Translations under genes and position numbers: made by a program
The notes under the pieces: model-generated
The model's input: only the letters and a program-made list of their open reading frames with translations
Databases searched by the model: none
Told to the model about the DNA's origin: nothing
Origin: a virus
Reading direction: 5' to 3' (one strand)
Virus record (IMG/VR): IMGVR_UViG_3300034095_000192
Location: 1-42,693 of that record
Length of the DNA stretch: 42,693 nt
Shown: positions 7,028 through 15,400 of the stretch, piece after piece
Position numbering within the stretch: the stretch's first letter is position 1
How the letters are laid out: each line of letters starts with the position of its first letter

Positions 7028-7308
7028 ACGAAGACTTAGAAATACTAGAAATAGAAGAAGATGGTGATGAAGATGATGAGGGGTTATACGTACTTGTAAA
7101 GATTCAGGAGAGTGATCTAGGTATAGGATTTAGTGTACCAGTCGATGAGCCAAATGCTGACTACTTTATGAATGTCTTAGATACCCTTTATAAGACTGCA
7201 ACTGTACAAGCTCTGGAGAATTTAATTAGAAGCTGTGAAAGAAATGAACGAGGCGTACTTGCTAAAGAGATACGTGCTTATTTAGATACACCCAAAACTT
7301 TACACTAG
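7024..7308 (+). CDS. Acidic hypothetical protein
   Basis: The product is 94 residues and starts in the ATGA overlap with the helicase. Its first 25 residues are almost all acidic (ILEIEEDGDEDDEG), followed by a globular helical part ending in a long helix. The acidic N-terminus could mimic DNA or bind the helicase it is coupled to, but that is only inference. No family is recognised. Confidence 0.65.
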   Translation: MNEDLEILEIEEDGDEDDEGLYVLVKIQESDLGIGFSVPVDEPNADYFMNVLDTLYKTATVQALENLIRSCERNERGVLAKEIRAYLDTPKTLH

Positions 7309-7317
7309 GAGAAAGAT

Positions 7318-7605
7318 ATGAAGAACATATTATTTTTAATGCTATTAGCACCAACTATATCTATAGCGGCGGCACTTATACTAACGCCGGGACAGCCTAT
7401 GCAAGCCATCGTACCTACAGCTAACGGGTACAACATATTAGATATGGGCGGTAATGGGGTCACGCAGGTTATGGACGTAGGTGGCATGACAGCCATAGTA
7501 GGACCGAATGCACCAGCTACATTTATTTTACATGATAGTGGAACACCAACACCTGAGATGCTTGTACCTTTACCAAACACTGAGTTAGCCCTACCAATAG
7601 AATAG
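7318..7605 (+). CDS. Small secreted/periplasmic hypothetical protein
   Basis: The product is 95 residues, with AGGAG upstream of the ATG. The N-terminus looks like a signal peptide (MKNILFLMLLAPTISIAAA), with likely cleavage near residue 18. The mature part is rich in Gly, Pro and Thr and looks beta-rich (YNILDMGGNGVTQVMDVGG). An exported protein inside a replication operon is unexpected. Envelope modification or superinfection exclusion is possible but not shown. Confidence 0.65.
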   Translation: MKNILFLMLLAPTISIAAALILTPGQPMQAIVPTANGYNILDMGGNGVTQVMDVGGMTAIVGPNAPATFILHDSGTPTPEMLVPLPNTELALPIE

Positions 7606-7614
7606 GAGACAATG

Positions 7615-7998
7615 ATGAACGCAGAACAATTAGTTACGGTCTATATAAAGATGCGTGATGCACTAGTAAAACTCCAAAGAGAGTTTGATGAGAAAGAAGG
7701 TGCTATCAAGGCACAGCAAGATATTATTACGCAAGCCTTGTTAGAGATGTGCAAAGAAATGGGTGCCGAGGGGTTACGTACACCTGCAGGTAGTGTGTTT
7801 AAAACAGTTAAAACTAGGTACTGGACTTCAGACTGGGGGAGCATGAAACAATTCATTAAAGATAATGATGCATTAGACCTAATGGAACAGAGGGTACACC
7901 AAACCAATATGAAAAACTTTTTAGAAGAAAACCCTACTCTCATGCCACCCGGTATGAACGTAGATAGTCGTTATAGCATCACAGTTAGGAGAAAGTAA
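7615..7998 (+). CDS. Conserved phage protein with N-terminal coiled coil
   Basis: The product is 127 residues from ATG 7615, which sits 6 bases after AGGAG; the ATG one codon earlier is also open. A heptad-like helix covers residues 5-50 (DALVKLQREFDEKEGAIKAQ ...). It is followed by a conserved-looking C-terminal part (RVHQTNMKNFLEENPTLMPP, then YSITVRRK). I recognise the C-terminal pattern from phage hypothetical proteins in replication regions. The overall layout recalls Gam-type or replication accessory proteins, but I cannot assign it. Confidence 0.65.
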   Translation: MNAEQLVTVYIKMRDALVKLQREFDEKEGAIKAQQDIITQALLEMCKEMGAEGLRTPAGSVFKTVKTRYWTSDWGSMKQFIKDNDALDLMEQRVHQTNMKNFLEENPTLMPPGMNVDSRYSITVRRK

Positions 7999-8232
7999 AT
8001 GGATGAGGAAGAAGTTTTCTTGACGGGAGCAGAAGTTAGTAAGATACTAGGTCTCTCCAGCAGGACACTACGTAGGCTTAGACAGGCAGGGGCACTCGAC
8101 ACCTACTATAAAGGTGTACGTAGTACTGTTGTTACCAATGAAAGGCCAGTATACAGTGCTACTAATGTGGCAGAGTTCTTACGCTTAAAAAATACCATAA
8201 CCAAAAAACAACCAAACGAGGAAGTACAATGA
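7999..8232 (+). CDS. Helix-turn-helix DNA-binding protein (MerR/excisionase-like)
   Basis: The product is 77 residues. It holds one winged helix-turn-helix of MerR/excisionase type: LTGAEVSKILGLSSRTLRRL, then a wing, then YSATNVAEFLRLKN. No effector domain follows. It starts directly at the previous stop and overlaps the next gene by 4 bases. It may regulate this operon or act at the origin. Without an integrase in view, a role in excision is unsupported. Confidence 0.75.
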   Translation: MDEEEVFLTGAEVSKILGLSSRTLRRLRQAGALDTYYKGVRSTVVTNERPVYSATNVAEFLRLKNTITKKQPNEEVQ

Positions 8233-9119
8233 GCAATGAAATGAGTATCTTTAAAAATGGCGGTGCAGTACCAGCACATTTTAGAAACGTAGAGCTGAGT
8301 GAAACTACTAGAGCCCTTATGGGTGGTACTAGCACTAGACGTATCTCAATCAAAGGTAATATCTTTCGTATGGTAGTAGGCGGTCAAGAGATTGCTAAGA
8401 ACGAAGATAGAGCAATGAACATTATCATTGCGGCGGCAGCTCCAAAAACATCTAGGCAGTTTTATTCTGCGGCTTATCAAGAGGGTGTAGTAACTGCTCC
8501 TTCTTGCTGGAGTAATGATGGAGACCAACCTGATAAGAACAGTGAGTCTGCACAATCTGTAAACTGTGCAACATGCCCACAAAACATCGCAGGGTCTGCA
8601 AAACAAGGATCAGGTAGAGCTTGTCGTTACACACATAGACTGGCTGTACTGTTAGAGAACGATGCTATCAGTGGTGAGCTGTATGAACTATCTCTAGCCG
8701 CTACTTCTCTATTCGGTAAGGGTGAGAACAACAAGATGCCTCTTATGCAGTACGCTAAGTTGTTAGGTTCAAACGGTCTTAATATTACTGATGTAGTAAC
8801 TGAGATGCGTTTTGATACAGATTCAGCTACACCTAAGATGGTATTTAGAGCAGTTCGTGCTTTAGAGATAGAAGAGCTGGAAGCTGTTACTACACATGGC
8901 AAATCTCCAGAGGCTAAGATGGCAGTTACTATGTCATTCCAACCAGCTTCAGCTAAGTCTGCACGATCTGAAGAGCCTGAAGAATTAGAGTTCATAAAGA
9001 AAGAAGCACCTAAGCCTAAAGCAGTTGAGACTGCAGAACCTATAGTACGAGAAAAGAAAGCATCTGCTACCCCTACACCGACCACTATGGAGTCGATTCT
9101 TGGGGAGTGGGCTGACTAG
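8229..9119 (+). CDS. Candidate single-stranded-DNA-binding protein with a C4 zinc site
   Basis: The product is 296 residues. A beta-rich central part carries four cysteines (C93, C113, C116, C132; SCWSND, NCATCPQN, RACRY), consistent with a structural zinc. The block KMPLMQYAKLLGSNG followed by TEMRFDTDSATPKMVFRAVR is typical of a conserved phage family I have seen only as hypothetical. After a low-complexity Pro/Lys/Thr linker it ends in a short acidic tip (ILGEWAD). Position beside primase and helicase and the acidic tip suggest an SSB-like role. That is inference. A strong terminator follows. Confidence 0.6.
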   Translation: MSNEMSIFKNGGAVPAHFRNVELSETTRALMGGTSTRRISIKGNIFRMVVGGQEIAKNEDRAMNIIIAAAAPKTSRQFYSAAYQEGVVTAPSCWSNDGDQPDKNSESAQSVNCATCPQNIAGSAKQGSGRACRYTHRLAVLLENDAISGELYELSLAATSLFGKGENNKMPLMQYAKLLGSNGLNITDVVTEMRFDTDSATPKMVFRAVRALEIEELEAVTTHGKSPEAKMAVTMSFQPASAKSARSEEPEELEFIKKEAPKPKAVETAEPIVREKKASATPTPTTMESILGEWAD

Positions 9120-9139
9120 GTAAAACTAGTTACGCTTGT

Positions 9140-9166
9140 GGGGCGGTACAATCCGCCCCTTTTTTT
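9140..9166 (+). terminator. Factor-independent terminator
   Basis: GGGGCGG (9140-9146), a 6-base loop, CCGCCCC (9153-9159), then seven T residues. The stem is perfect. It closes the transcription unit that ends with the SSB-like gene and lies just upstream of the HNH gene, so the HNH and primase genes need read-through or another promoter. Confidence 0.92.
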
Positions 9167-9187
9167 CCCGTAAAAAAGGTAGATGCC

Positions 9188-9670
9188 ATGTTAACAGAAA
9201 ACCAACTAAAAAATTACTGGCGTAAAGTAGATAAAAAAGAGGAGGCTGAGTGCTGGAACTGGAAGTCCCCTTCTATTGCTAGTGGTTATGGAGTGTTTAA
9301 ATTTAATTCTCCTAGAGAACAAGGAAGTGCTCATAGAGTAGCTGCTTATATTGCAGGATTAATTCCGAGTATAAGAAGCCTAAATAACCATGACTATGTA
9401 TTACATACTTGTGATAATAAGCTCTGCCAAAACCCCGCTCATTTTTTTATCGGAGACGCCTCTGATAATAACCGTGATAAATCTCTTAAAGGAAGAGCCC
9501 CTAAAGGGGAGACGCATAAAAATTCTAAATTAACTGAGAAGGACGTTGTTTCTATTAGAGATACATATTTACAAGGGGGTATTACACATCAAAGACTTGC
9601 TGATATATACGGGGTATGTAATCAATTAATATGTATGATTATAAACCGTAGAATTTGGAGACATGTGTGA
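9188..9670 (+). CDS. Free-standing HNH homing endonuclease
   Basis: The product is 160 residues. The HNH core has AHRVAAYIAG (H49), VLHTCDNKLCQNPAHF (H73, C75, C80, H85) and GDASDNNRDKSLKGR. The last 50 residues (SKLTEKDVVSIRDTY ... MIINRRIWRHV) form a helix-turn-helix for DNA recognition. This is the usual build of phage homing enzymes. It sits between a terminator and the primase gene, with its stop overlapping the primase GTG. It looks like an insertion that preserved expression of the gene downstream. Confidence 0.85.
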   Translation: MLTENQLKNYWRKVDKKEEAECWNWKSPSIASGYGVFKFNSPREQGSAHRVAAYIAGLIPSIRSLNNHDYVLHTCDNKLCQNPAHFFIGDASDNNRDKSLKGRAPKGETHKNSKLTEKDVVSIRDTYLQGGITHQRLADIYGVCNQLICMIINRRIWRHV

Positions 9671-12468
9671 ACCGTTTAGAGTTCCTTAAGCAAATTCTAC
9701 CTTTTGAAGGCGTGTATTGTGTAGTCGGGATCAAAAAAGGTAAAGCTCAACAGACATTTTTAAATACCCTTGAGGAAGTAGACCAGTGGGCAGAGCAACA
9801 ACCATTAGATAATAGGGATGCTTACTTTTCACCTGCATCATACAACGATAGATCGGGTAGATTTGCCAAGAACACTAAAGGATTTAGAAGTCTTTATATT
9901 GATTTAGATATCGGTAAAGGAACAGAGTTTCCTACTCAGCATGATGGGTTGGTTGCACTAAAGAACTTCTCAGGTGCATTACAACTACCTACACCTACGA
10001 TAGTTAGCTCAGGGTACGGTATACATTGCTATTGGACGTTTACTGAAGCAGTTGATTACAACACTTGGAAGCCCTTAGCAGTAGCTCTTGTACAACGCAT
10101 TATGTCCGAGGGGTTCAAAGTAAAAGACAAAGGACTAACTACAGATGCTGTAAGGATATTAAGACTCCCTGATACTACTAACTTTAAAGGCGGCTTGGAA
10201 GCTGATGTAACTGTATTAAAGCTAAGCCCTTCCAAACCTATAGAGTTGTTTAAAGCGTTACTAAATACAGGTGAGTTAACCCCTGTCACTATGCTGGAAC
10301 TATCAGGAGGCAATACAGGTTCTGGTTTAAATGACACAACTAGAGCACTGCTAGGGAATACAATTTATAAGTTCTCTCGGATTATGAAGAAGAGCTTAGC
10401 AGGTAAGGGATGTGCTCATCTAGCACATATATACAATTTCCCTAATGAAGAAGACAACGAACCTTTATGGAGGGCAGGACTATCAATAGCCCAATACTGC
10501 TCTGACAAAGAAACAGCCATACATAACATATCCAACCAGTACGATACCTACGACCCAGCAGAGACAGAGTATGAGGCATCTAGGATTAGTGGTCCGTTCT
10601 TATGCGACACCTTTAACACCACCGGACCTGCAGGGCTGTGTGAGACATGTGTACACAGGGGTAAGATAAAAACTCCTTTGATGCTAGGCAAGGACATACT
10701 GGAAGCCACACCTACTGAGAACATTATCACGGCAGTTAGTCCTGATCTAGGTGAGGTAGATATAGAGATACCTGAGTATCCGTTCCCTTATTTCAGAGGC
10801 CCTAAAGGCGGTGTGTATATCAAGAAGCCGCTTGATGATGCTGATGAAGGAGAAGAGGATAAGAACCTTGTATATGAAAACGACTTCTATGTAGTGGGTA
10901 GACGTACAGACCCAGATGTAGGTGAAGTTATCCACATGCGACTTATCAGACCTCATGATGGAATTAGTGATTTTGTGGCACCTCTCGCTACGGTAACAGC
11001 AGGGGATAAATGTAGGGATATGTTATCAAAACGTGGTGTCGCCGCTAGTACATACCAGATGAAAGGGTTAATGGGCTACTTGGTGACATGGACTAAACAT
11101 TTACAAAATACATCGGCGGCGGAACTAGTGAGACAACAATTTGGATGGAATGACGGGGGTAAGTCTTTTGTTATCGGTACAAGAGAACTTACAAAAAATG
11201 CAGCTCCTAAGTATAGCCCTCCTTCAGAGGCTACGGAGAACATAACACACATCTACTCTAAACAAGGCACAGTAGATGAATGGAAAAAGGTAGCAGACTG
11301 CTATGCATTAGAGGGTAATGAGATAAGAGCCTTTGCTTTGTTCTTAAGTTTAGGTGCACCTATGTTTAAGTTCTTTGCTTTAGGTGGTGCTATTGTGCAT
11401 CTTACCAATGCCTCTTCTGGGGTAGGTAAGTCAACTATACAGAAAGTAGCTAACAGCGTTTGGGGCCATCCTGATCTAGCTATGCTGGTTAAAGATGATA
11501 CTGTGCAGTCTAAGTACCACCGTATGGGCGTAGTTCAAAACATGATTTTATGCATGGATGAGCTTACTAATCTACACCCTACAGAGGTTAGCAATCTGGC
11601 ATTTGGTGTTACTAATGGGCGAGGTAAGAATAGGCTACAAGCTGCGGCTAACTCAGAACGAGTGAACAACACTACATGGTCTTTACCTTGCATCACCTCT
11701 GGTAACAACAGTCTGCATGAGGTCTTGCAGATGGAGAAAGCTGATCCTGAAGGAGAACTCTTACGAGTGCTTGAAGTAGAGGTTGTACGTAGTGATACTA
11801 TGACTAAGCAACAGACAGACCAGATATTCTCTAGGGACTTAATGGAGAACTACGGACATGCTGGCGAGGTTATGATGCAGTATGTACTAGATAACTACGA
11901 TGACTGTGTTGAAGACTTAAAGATGATACAAGTAGACTTCGATACAACTGCAGGTCTTGAACAACCTGATAGATACTACTCAGCTCTATGTGCAACAGCT
12001 CTGTGGGGTGGTAAAGTAGCTAATGACCTAGGCTTGATAGAGGTTCCAGTTAAGCCTGTATTTGATCGTATGGTTAAGCAGTTGAGCAGGAAGGTAAGAG
12101 CTAGTAATGAGTCTTCTTTGGATAGGTCAAGTGCCTTTCTAGGCACGTTCATGTTAGAGCATATACAGAATCAGCTTATCATAAACCAGAAGGCACCTAA
12201 TATAGAGGGTATGCTGACTGTACCTATAGAGACACCACGTGGTCCACTAGCTATTAGGAGGGAGCCAGATGTGAAACGAGCGTATATCATATCTTCTGTG
12301 TTGAAGTCTTGGTGTGCTAAAAAGCAGATATCCTATAGCTGTATGACGGACGACTTATCTAAGCTAGGTGTACTACTTGATGTATCTAGAATACGTATGT
12401 CTGCAGGTACTCCACAAGACAGCCCTGCAGTATTAGCATTAGTATTAGACGCAACTAAAATCCACTAA
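9667..12468 (+). CDS. Primase-helicase: archaeo-eukaryotic-type primase fused to DUF927/AAA+ helicase
   Basis: The product is 933 residues from GTG 9667, preceded by GGAG at 9657-9660; an in-frame TTG at 9655 is less likely. The N-terminal domain has AEP-primase motifs: YIDLDIG (D79, D81), SSGYGIHCYW (H120) and AVRILRLPDTTNF (161-173). A linker with cysteines (FLCDTF, LCETCVHRG) follows. The helicase domain matches DUF927, with Walker A SSGVGKST (K588) and Walker B ILCMDE (D631, E632). The combination would prime and unwind at the phage origin. It is the last + strand gene, ending at a bidirectional terminator. Confidence 0.85.
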   Translation: MNRLEFLKQILPFEGVYCVVGIKKGKAQQTFLNTLEEVDQWAEQQPLDNRDAYFSPASYNDRSGRFAKNTKGFRSLYIDLDIGKGTEFPTQHDGLVALKNFSGALQLPTPTIVSSGYGIHCYWTFTEAVDYNTWKPLAVALVQRIMSEGFKVKDKGLTTDAVRILRLPDTTNFKGGLEADVTVLKLSPSKPIELFKALLNTGELTPVTMLELSGGNTGSGLNDTTRALLGNTIYKFSRIMKKSLAGKGCAHLAHIYNFPNEEDNEPLWRAGLSIAQYCSDKETAIHNISNQYDTYDPAETEYEASRISGPFLCDTFNTTGPAGLCETCVHRGKIKTPLMLGKDILEATPTENIITAVSPDLGEVDIEIPEYPFPYFRGPKGGVYIKKPLDDADEGEEDKNLVYENDFYVVGRRTDPDVGEVIHMRLIRPHDGISDFVAPLATVTAGDKCRDMLSKRGVAASTYQMKGLMGYLVTWTKHLQNTSAAELVRQQFGWNDGGKSFVIGTRELTKNAAPKYSPPSEATENITHIYSKQGTVDEWKKVADCYALEGNEIRAFALFLSLGAPMFKFFALGGAIVHLTNASSGVGKSTIQKVANSVWGHPDLAMLVKDDTVQSKYHRMGVVQNMILCMDELTNLHPTEVSNLAFGVTNGRGKNRLQAAANSERVNNTTWSLPCITSGNNSLHEVLQMEKADPEGELLRVLEVEVVRSDTMTKQQTDQIFSRDLMENYGHAGEVMMQYVLDNYDDCVEDLKMIQVDFDTTAGLEQPDRYYSALCATALWGGKVANDLGLIEVPVKPVFDRMVKQLSRKVRASNESSLDRSSAFLGTFMLEHIQNQLIINQKAPNIEGMLTVPIETPRGPLAIRREPDVKRAYIISSVLKSWCAKKQISYSCMTDDLSKLGVLLDVSRIRMSAGTPQDSPAVLALVLDATKIH

Positions 12469-12474
12469 AAGAGA

Positions 12475-12495
12475 GGGGGCTTTACGCCCCCTTTT
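12475..12495. terminator. Bidirectional terminator between converging transcription units
   Basis: GGGGGC (12475-12480), loop TTTAC, GCCCCC (12486-12491), then TTTT. On the other strand the same stem is followed by a T-rich stretch (TCTCTTTT). It lies in the 27-base gap between the primase stop and the stop of the giant - strand gene, so it can serve both the early and the late unit. Confidence 0.9.
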
Positions 12496-15400
12496 CTACC
12501 TGCTTACGCCTTTTTCATCAGCTCGTTTTATTGCCCGATTTGCCAGCTTATTAATCTTTTCTTGAAGTACCCGTATACGTGTAGCTTTTTCATCAGGTGA
12601 CATTTCAGTATCAGGCGTATTCTTTATACGAGCTATACGCCCTTGCATAGTTCCGATCTGTTCCCCTGTTGCTCCTAGTAGAGGAGCCATCTTACGTAGT
12701 TTCTCATTCTCAGGTTCGTTCCTTAAAGCCTTAGCTTCCTCTTTATCCCCAACTTGCTTATAAGCTCTAATACCATTAACAATTTGTTCTGCTGACTTAG
12801 CTAAGGCGTAGTAATCACTAAGAGCTTTGTCTTTAGCTGGAGCAGTTACTACCCCTTTCCATAAGAACTTTTCTCCTAACTCTTTCGTGGGAGCAGATAC
12901 CCCCGTAACACTAGAGATATAGGCATCCGCCAACAAAGCAGATAGTGCCCACGCCTCTGTAAACCAACCTTTACCTAAATGCTCTATATCATTAGGGGAC
13001 ATATTTAAAAAGCTTGGTAACCCCCCTGCTATTTTCTCAGCTAAAGGAGTTGCGTGTGCTGTACGTTGGTTTAAAGGCAGTCTACTTTCTGTAAAACTAT
13101 TAATAGGGTTGCCTGTATAAAGGTCATGGTTCATTAATACTTCCCCTACAGGCTTAACTGTTTGAGGGAGTATTGGAGGTACCGATAGAGCCTTAAACGC
13201 CTCCCACAACGCTTTCCTACCCCCTTTAGGTGTAAGCGATCCCCTACTTACACGCACCAGTATTTCAGGGATAACTTTAAATAAAAACCCCGCTTCAAAA
13301 TGGATAGGTATTTTTATAAAAGGGTTATCTTTATTTCCTGTAGGTATTAGCCAACTAGTTATCCAGTCGGTGGATTTCCTATACTCCTCATCATCGTCCA
13401 TCTGTAGAGCGTACAATATAGAAGCTGTTGTTACCATAGCCGCATTAGCATAGAAGTGCTTTCTAACAGTAGCCGCATCTTTTACGTTTAAATTACCGTA
13501 ACCCCCCGGAATTGCGGCTCTAGCAAGGGTGTCCATACCATTTAACGTAGAAGCAAAGAAAGGGACAGAGTCTCGCATAGCCGCATGATTCCTAGACTTT
13601 CCTTTTTTAGAGAAGTTTATTAATTCCTTAGCTTGCATCGCAGCAAAATTCTTACGTTGTTGAGGGTCTACTATCCCACGTTTAGCTGCCAGCTTAAGAG
13701 CCTTTTCATAAACAGCAACCCTAGTACCTGCATCGGACGCTTCATGTACGTGTACAATAAAGTCCCTAAGCCAACCTGATACCCCACGTTTAGTTGCTAT
13801 GCTTTTTACAAGTTGTGTTGTATCTGTTAAGGTATCTACGGCACCCGTAATACCCCTTCTCTGTAGCTCGTTATACCCCTCAGAACGGCGGGCTACAATT
13901 TTACCCATGTGATATAAAGCGTGTAGGGGTGTAATAAGGCCCGACTGCGTTACTAAGTTTGCCATCAAAGGGTCCCGTATAAGCTGACGGTACCAGTATA
14001 CGGGGGTGGTCAAGGTAACTTTCCTAAAAACATTTGCGTGTGCTTTAGCTACTTTTCTCATCCACCCCGGCTGAAGGGGTATCATAGTTTGGAATGCTTC
14101 AAACGCTAGAGTGTCCCCTATGTGGTAGTAAACATCCTCCCCATTCACCTTAAACTTAGTTGCCTGTGGGTCACTTCGGTCCTTCGTTTCATAAAAAAGA
14201 GTATCCGCAACTGCGTTTAACTGCATAGCCGCAGTCTGCCTTGCAATGTTTTGAGCCGCCGCCCCTGCCATAAGCGCAGAGTGCTTTACTAAGTTTTCTG
14301 CGACATTAACCGTTTGCTTACTCCCTTCACGTGATTTAACTTCCCAAGAATGTTTAGCCCCTAGTGAGAGCACCTCTACGTATTTAGAAGGGTCGTCAGA
14401 TAAATCTTCTATACTTTTATATAGGGGGATATAAGCAGGGTTTGATCGCCAATCATTGGCTGTAGTACTATTAATAATCCCTGCTTTTTCAAATAGGTCT
14501 ACATCTTTACGGAGCCTCTCAAATATATTATTCATGATGTCCCCTAGTCTAGGGTCTTCAATCAGTAACGCTTCAGTCAAGGCAATATCTTCTGGCGTAA
14601 CACGTTGTTCAGTACCCACACCTACTTCTAGTGTTTTAGTTAACCTATCAACATCATTTCTAAGCTTCTCCACTTGGTCTAGTAAGGAGTCACGTTTAGT
14701 CTTGTCTGTAGTAGTAGCCACAAGTGCTTCTTTCTTCTCTGCTTTTGCTATCTTAGCATCTATGTCAGCTTGTACGTCAACTGCAGATTTCTTACCATGC
14801 TTAGCGTATAGCTTATTAGAGGCTTCTTTTAACTGAGTGGCTCTAGTAGTAAGGGCTACTTTTTCTTTAGTAATGATGGATATAACACTCTTAAAGTCTT
14901 TTATTTGAACTGCATCTTTAGCAGTAACCGCAGCGGCAAGTGCCCTTCTTGCGTCTACTAACGCACCTGTTAGGTGATCTATATCCCCTTGTAGGACCTT
15001 TTCAAAATCTTTATATAACTTAGCATCAGCCCGGCGCTCTACATCTATACGGAGTATCTCTTTCCCAGCCACTACACGCAGAGCTGTGAAGAATGTTTTG
15101 CGGTTGTCCTTATACCCTAGTCCGTCAATAAGTTTAATATTATTATGCAAGTCTAGTCTAGGGTCGTCTACAGACATAAGAGTTCCGTCACCAGTTGTGT
15201 CTATATACCCCCTGCTATTACGCAACATATTGCTAAGGTTTCCTATTGACTGAAGTACGAAGTCTCCTCGCATCTTTCCTTTTGGGTCAAACATATCTAG
15301 CGGTTTCAATAAACGGCTTATCGCAGCTGAGTCATCTATCCACCCAGCCCGCAACTTAACTATATTGTCCCCTGTCATAAAACCAGAAACAGCCTCTCGG

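Noticed and set aside
8020-8048. TTGACG-17-GATACT promoter-like sequence inside the helix-turn-helix gene
   Set aside because: The -10 matches only four of six bases and the site lies within conserved coding sequence (FLTGAEVSKILG); too weak to call.
7999-8232. Excisionase paired with an integrase
   Set aside because: The fold is compatible, but no integrase or attachment-site repeats are visible in the window.
8627-9085. 152-codon - strand ORF in the SSB-like gene
   Set aside because: Antisense shadow in a region where all supported genes are on the + strand; no start signal or recognisable motif.
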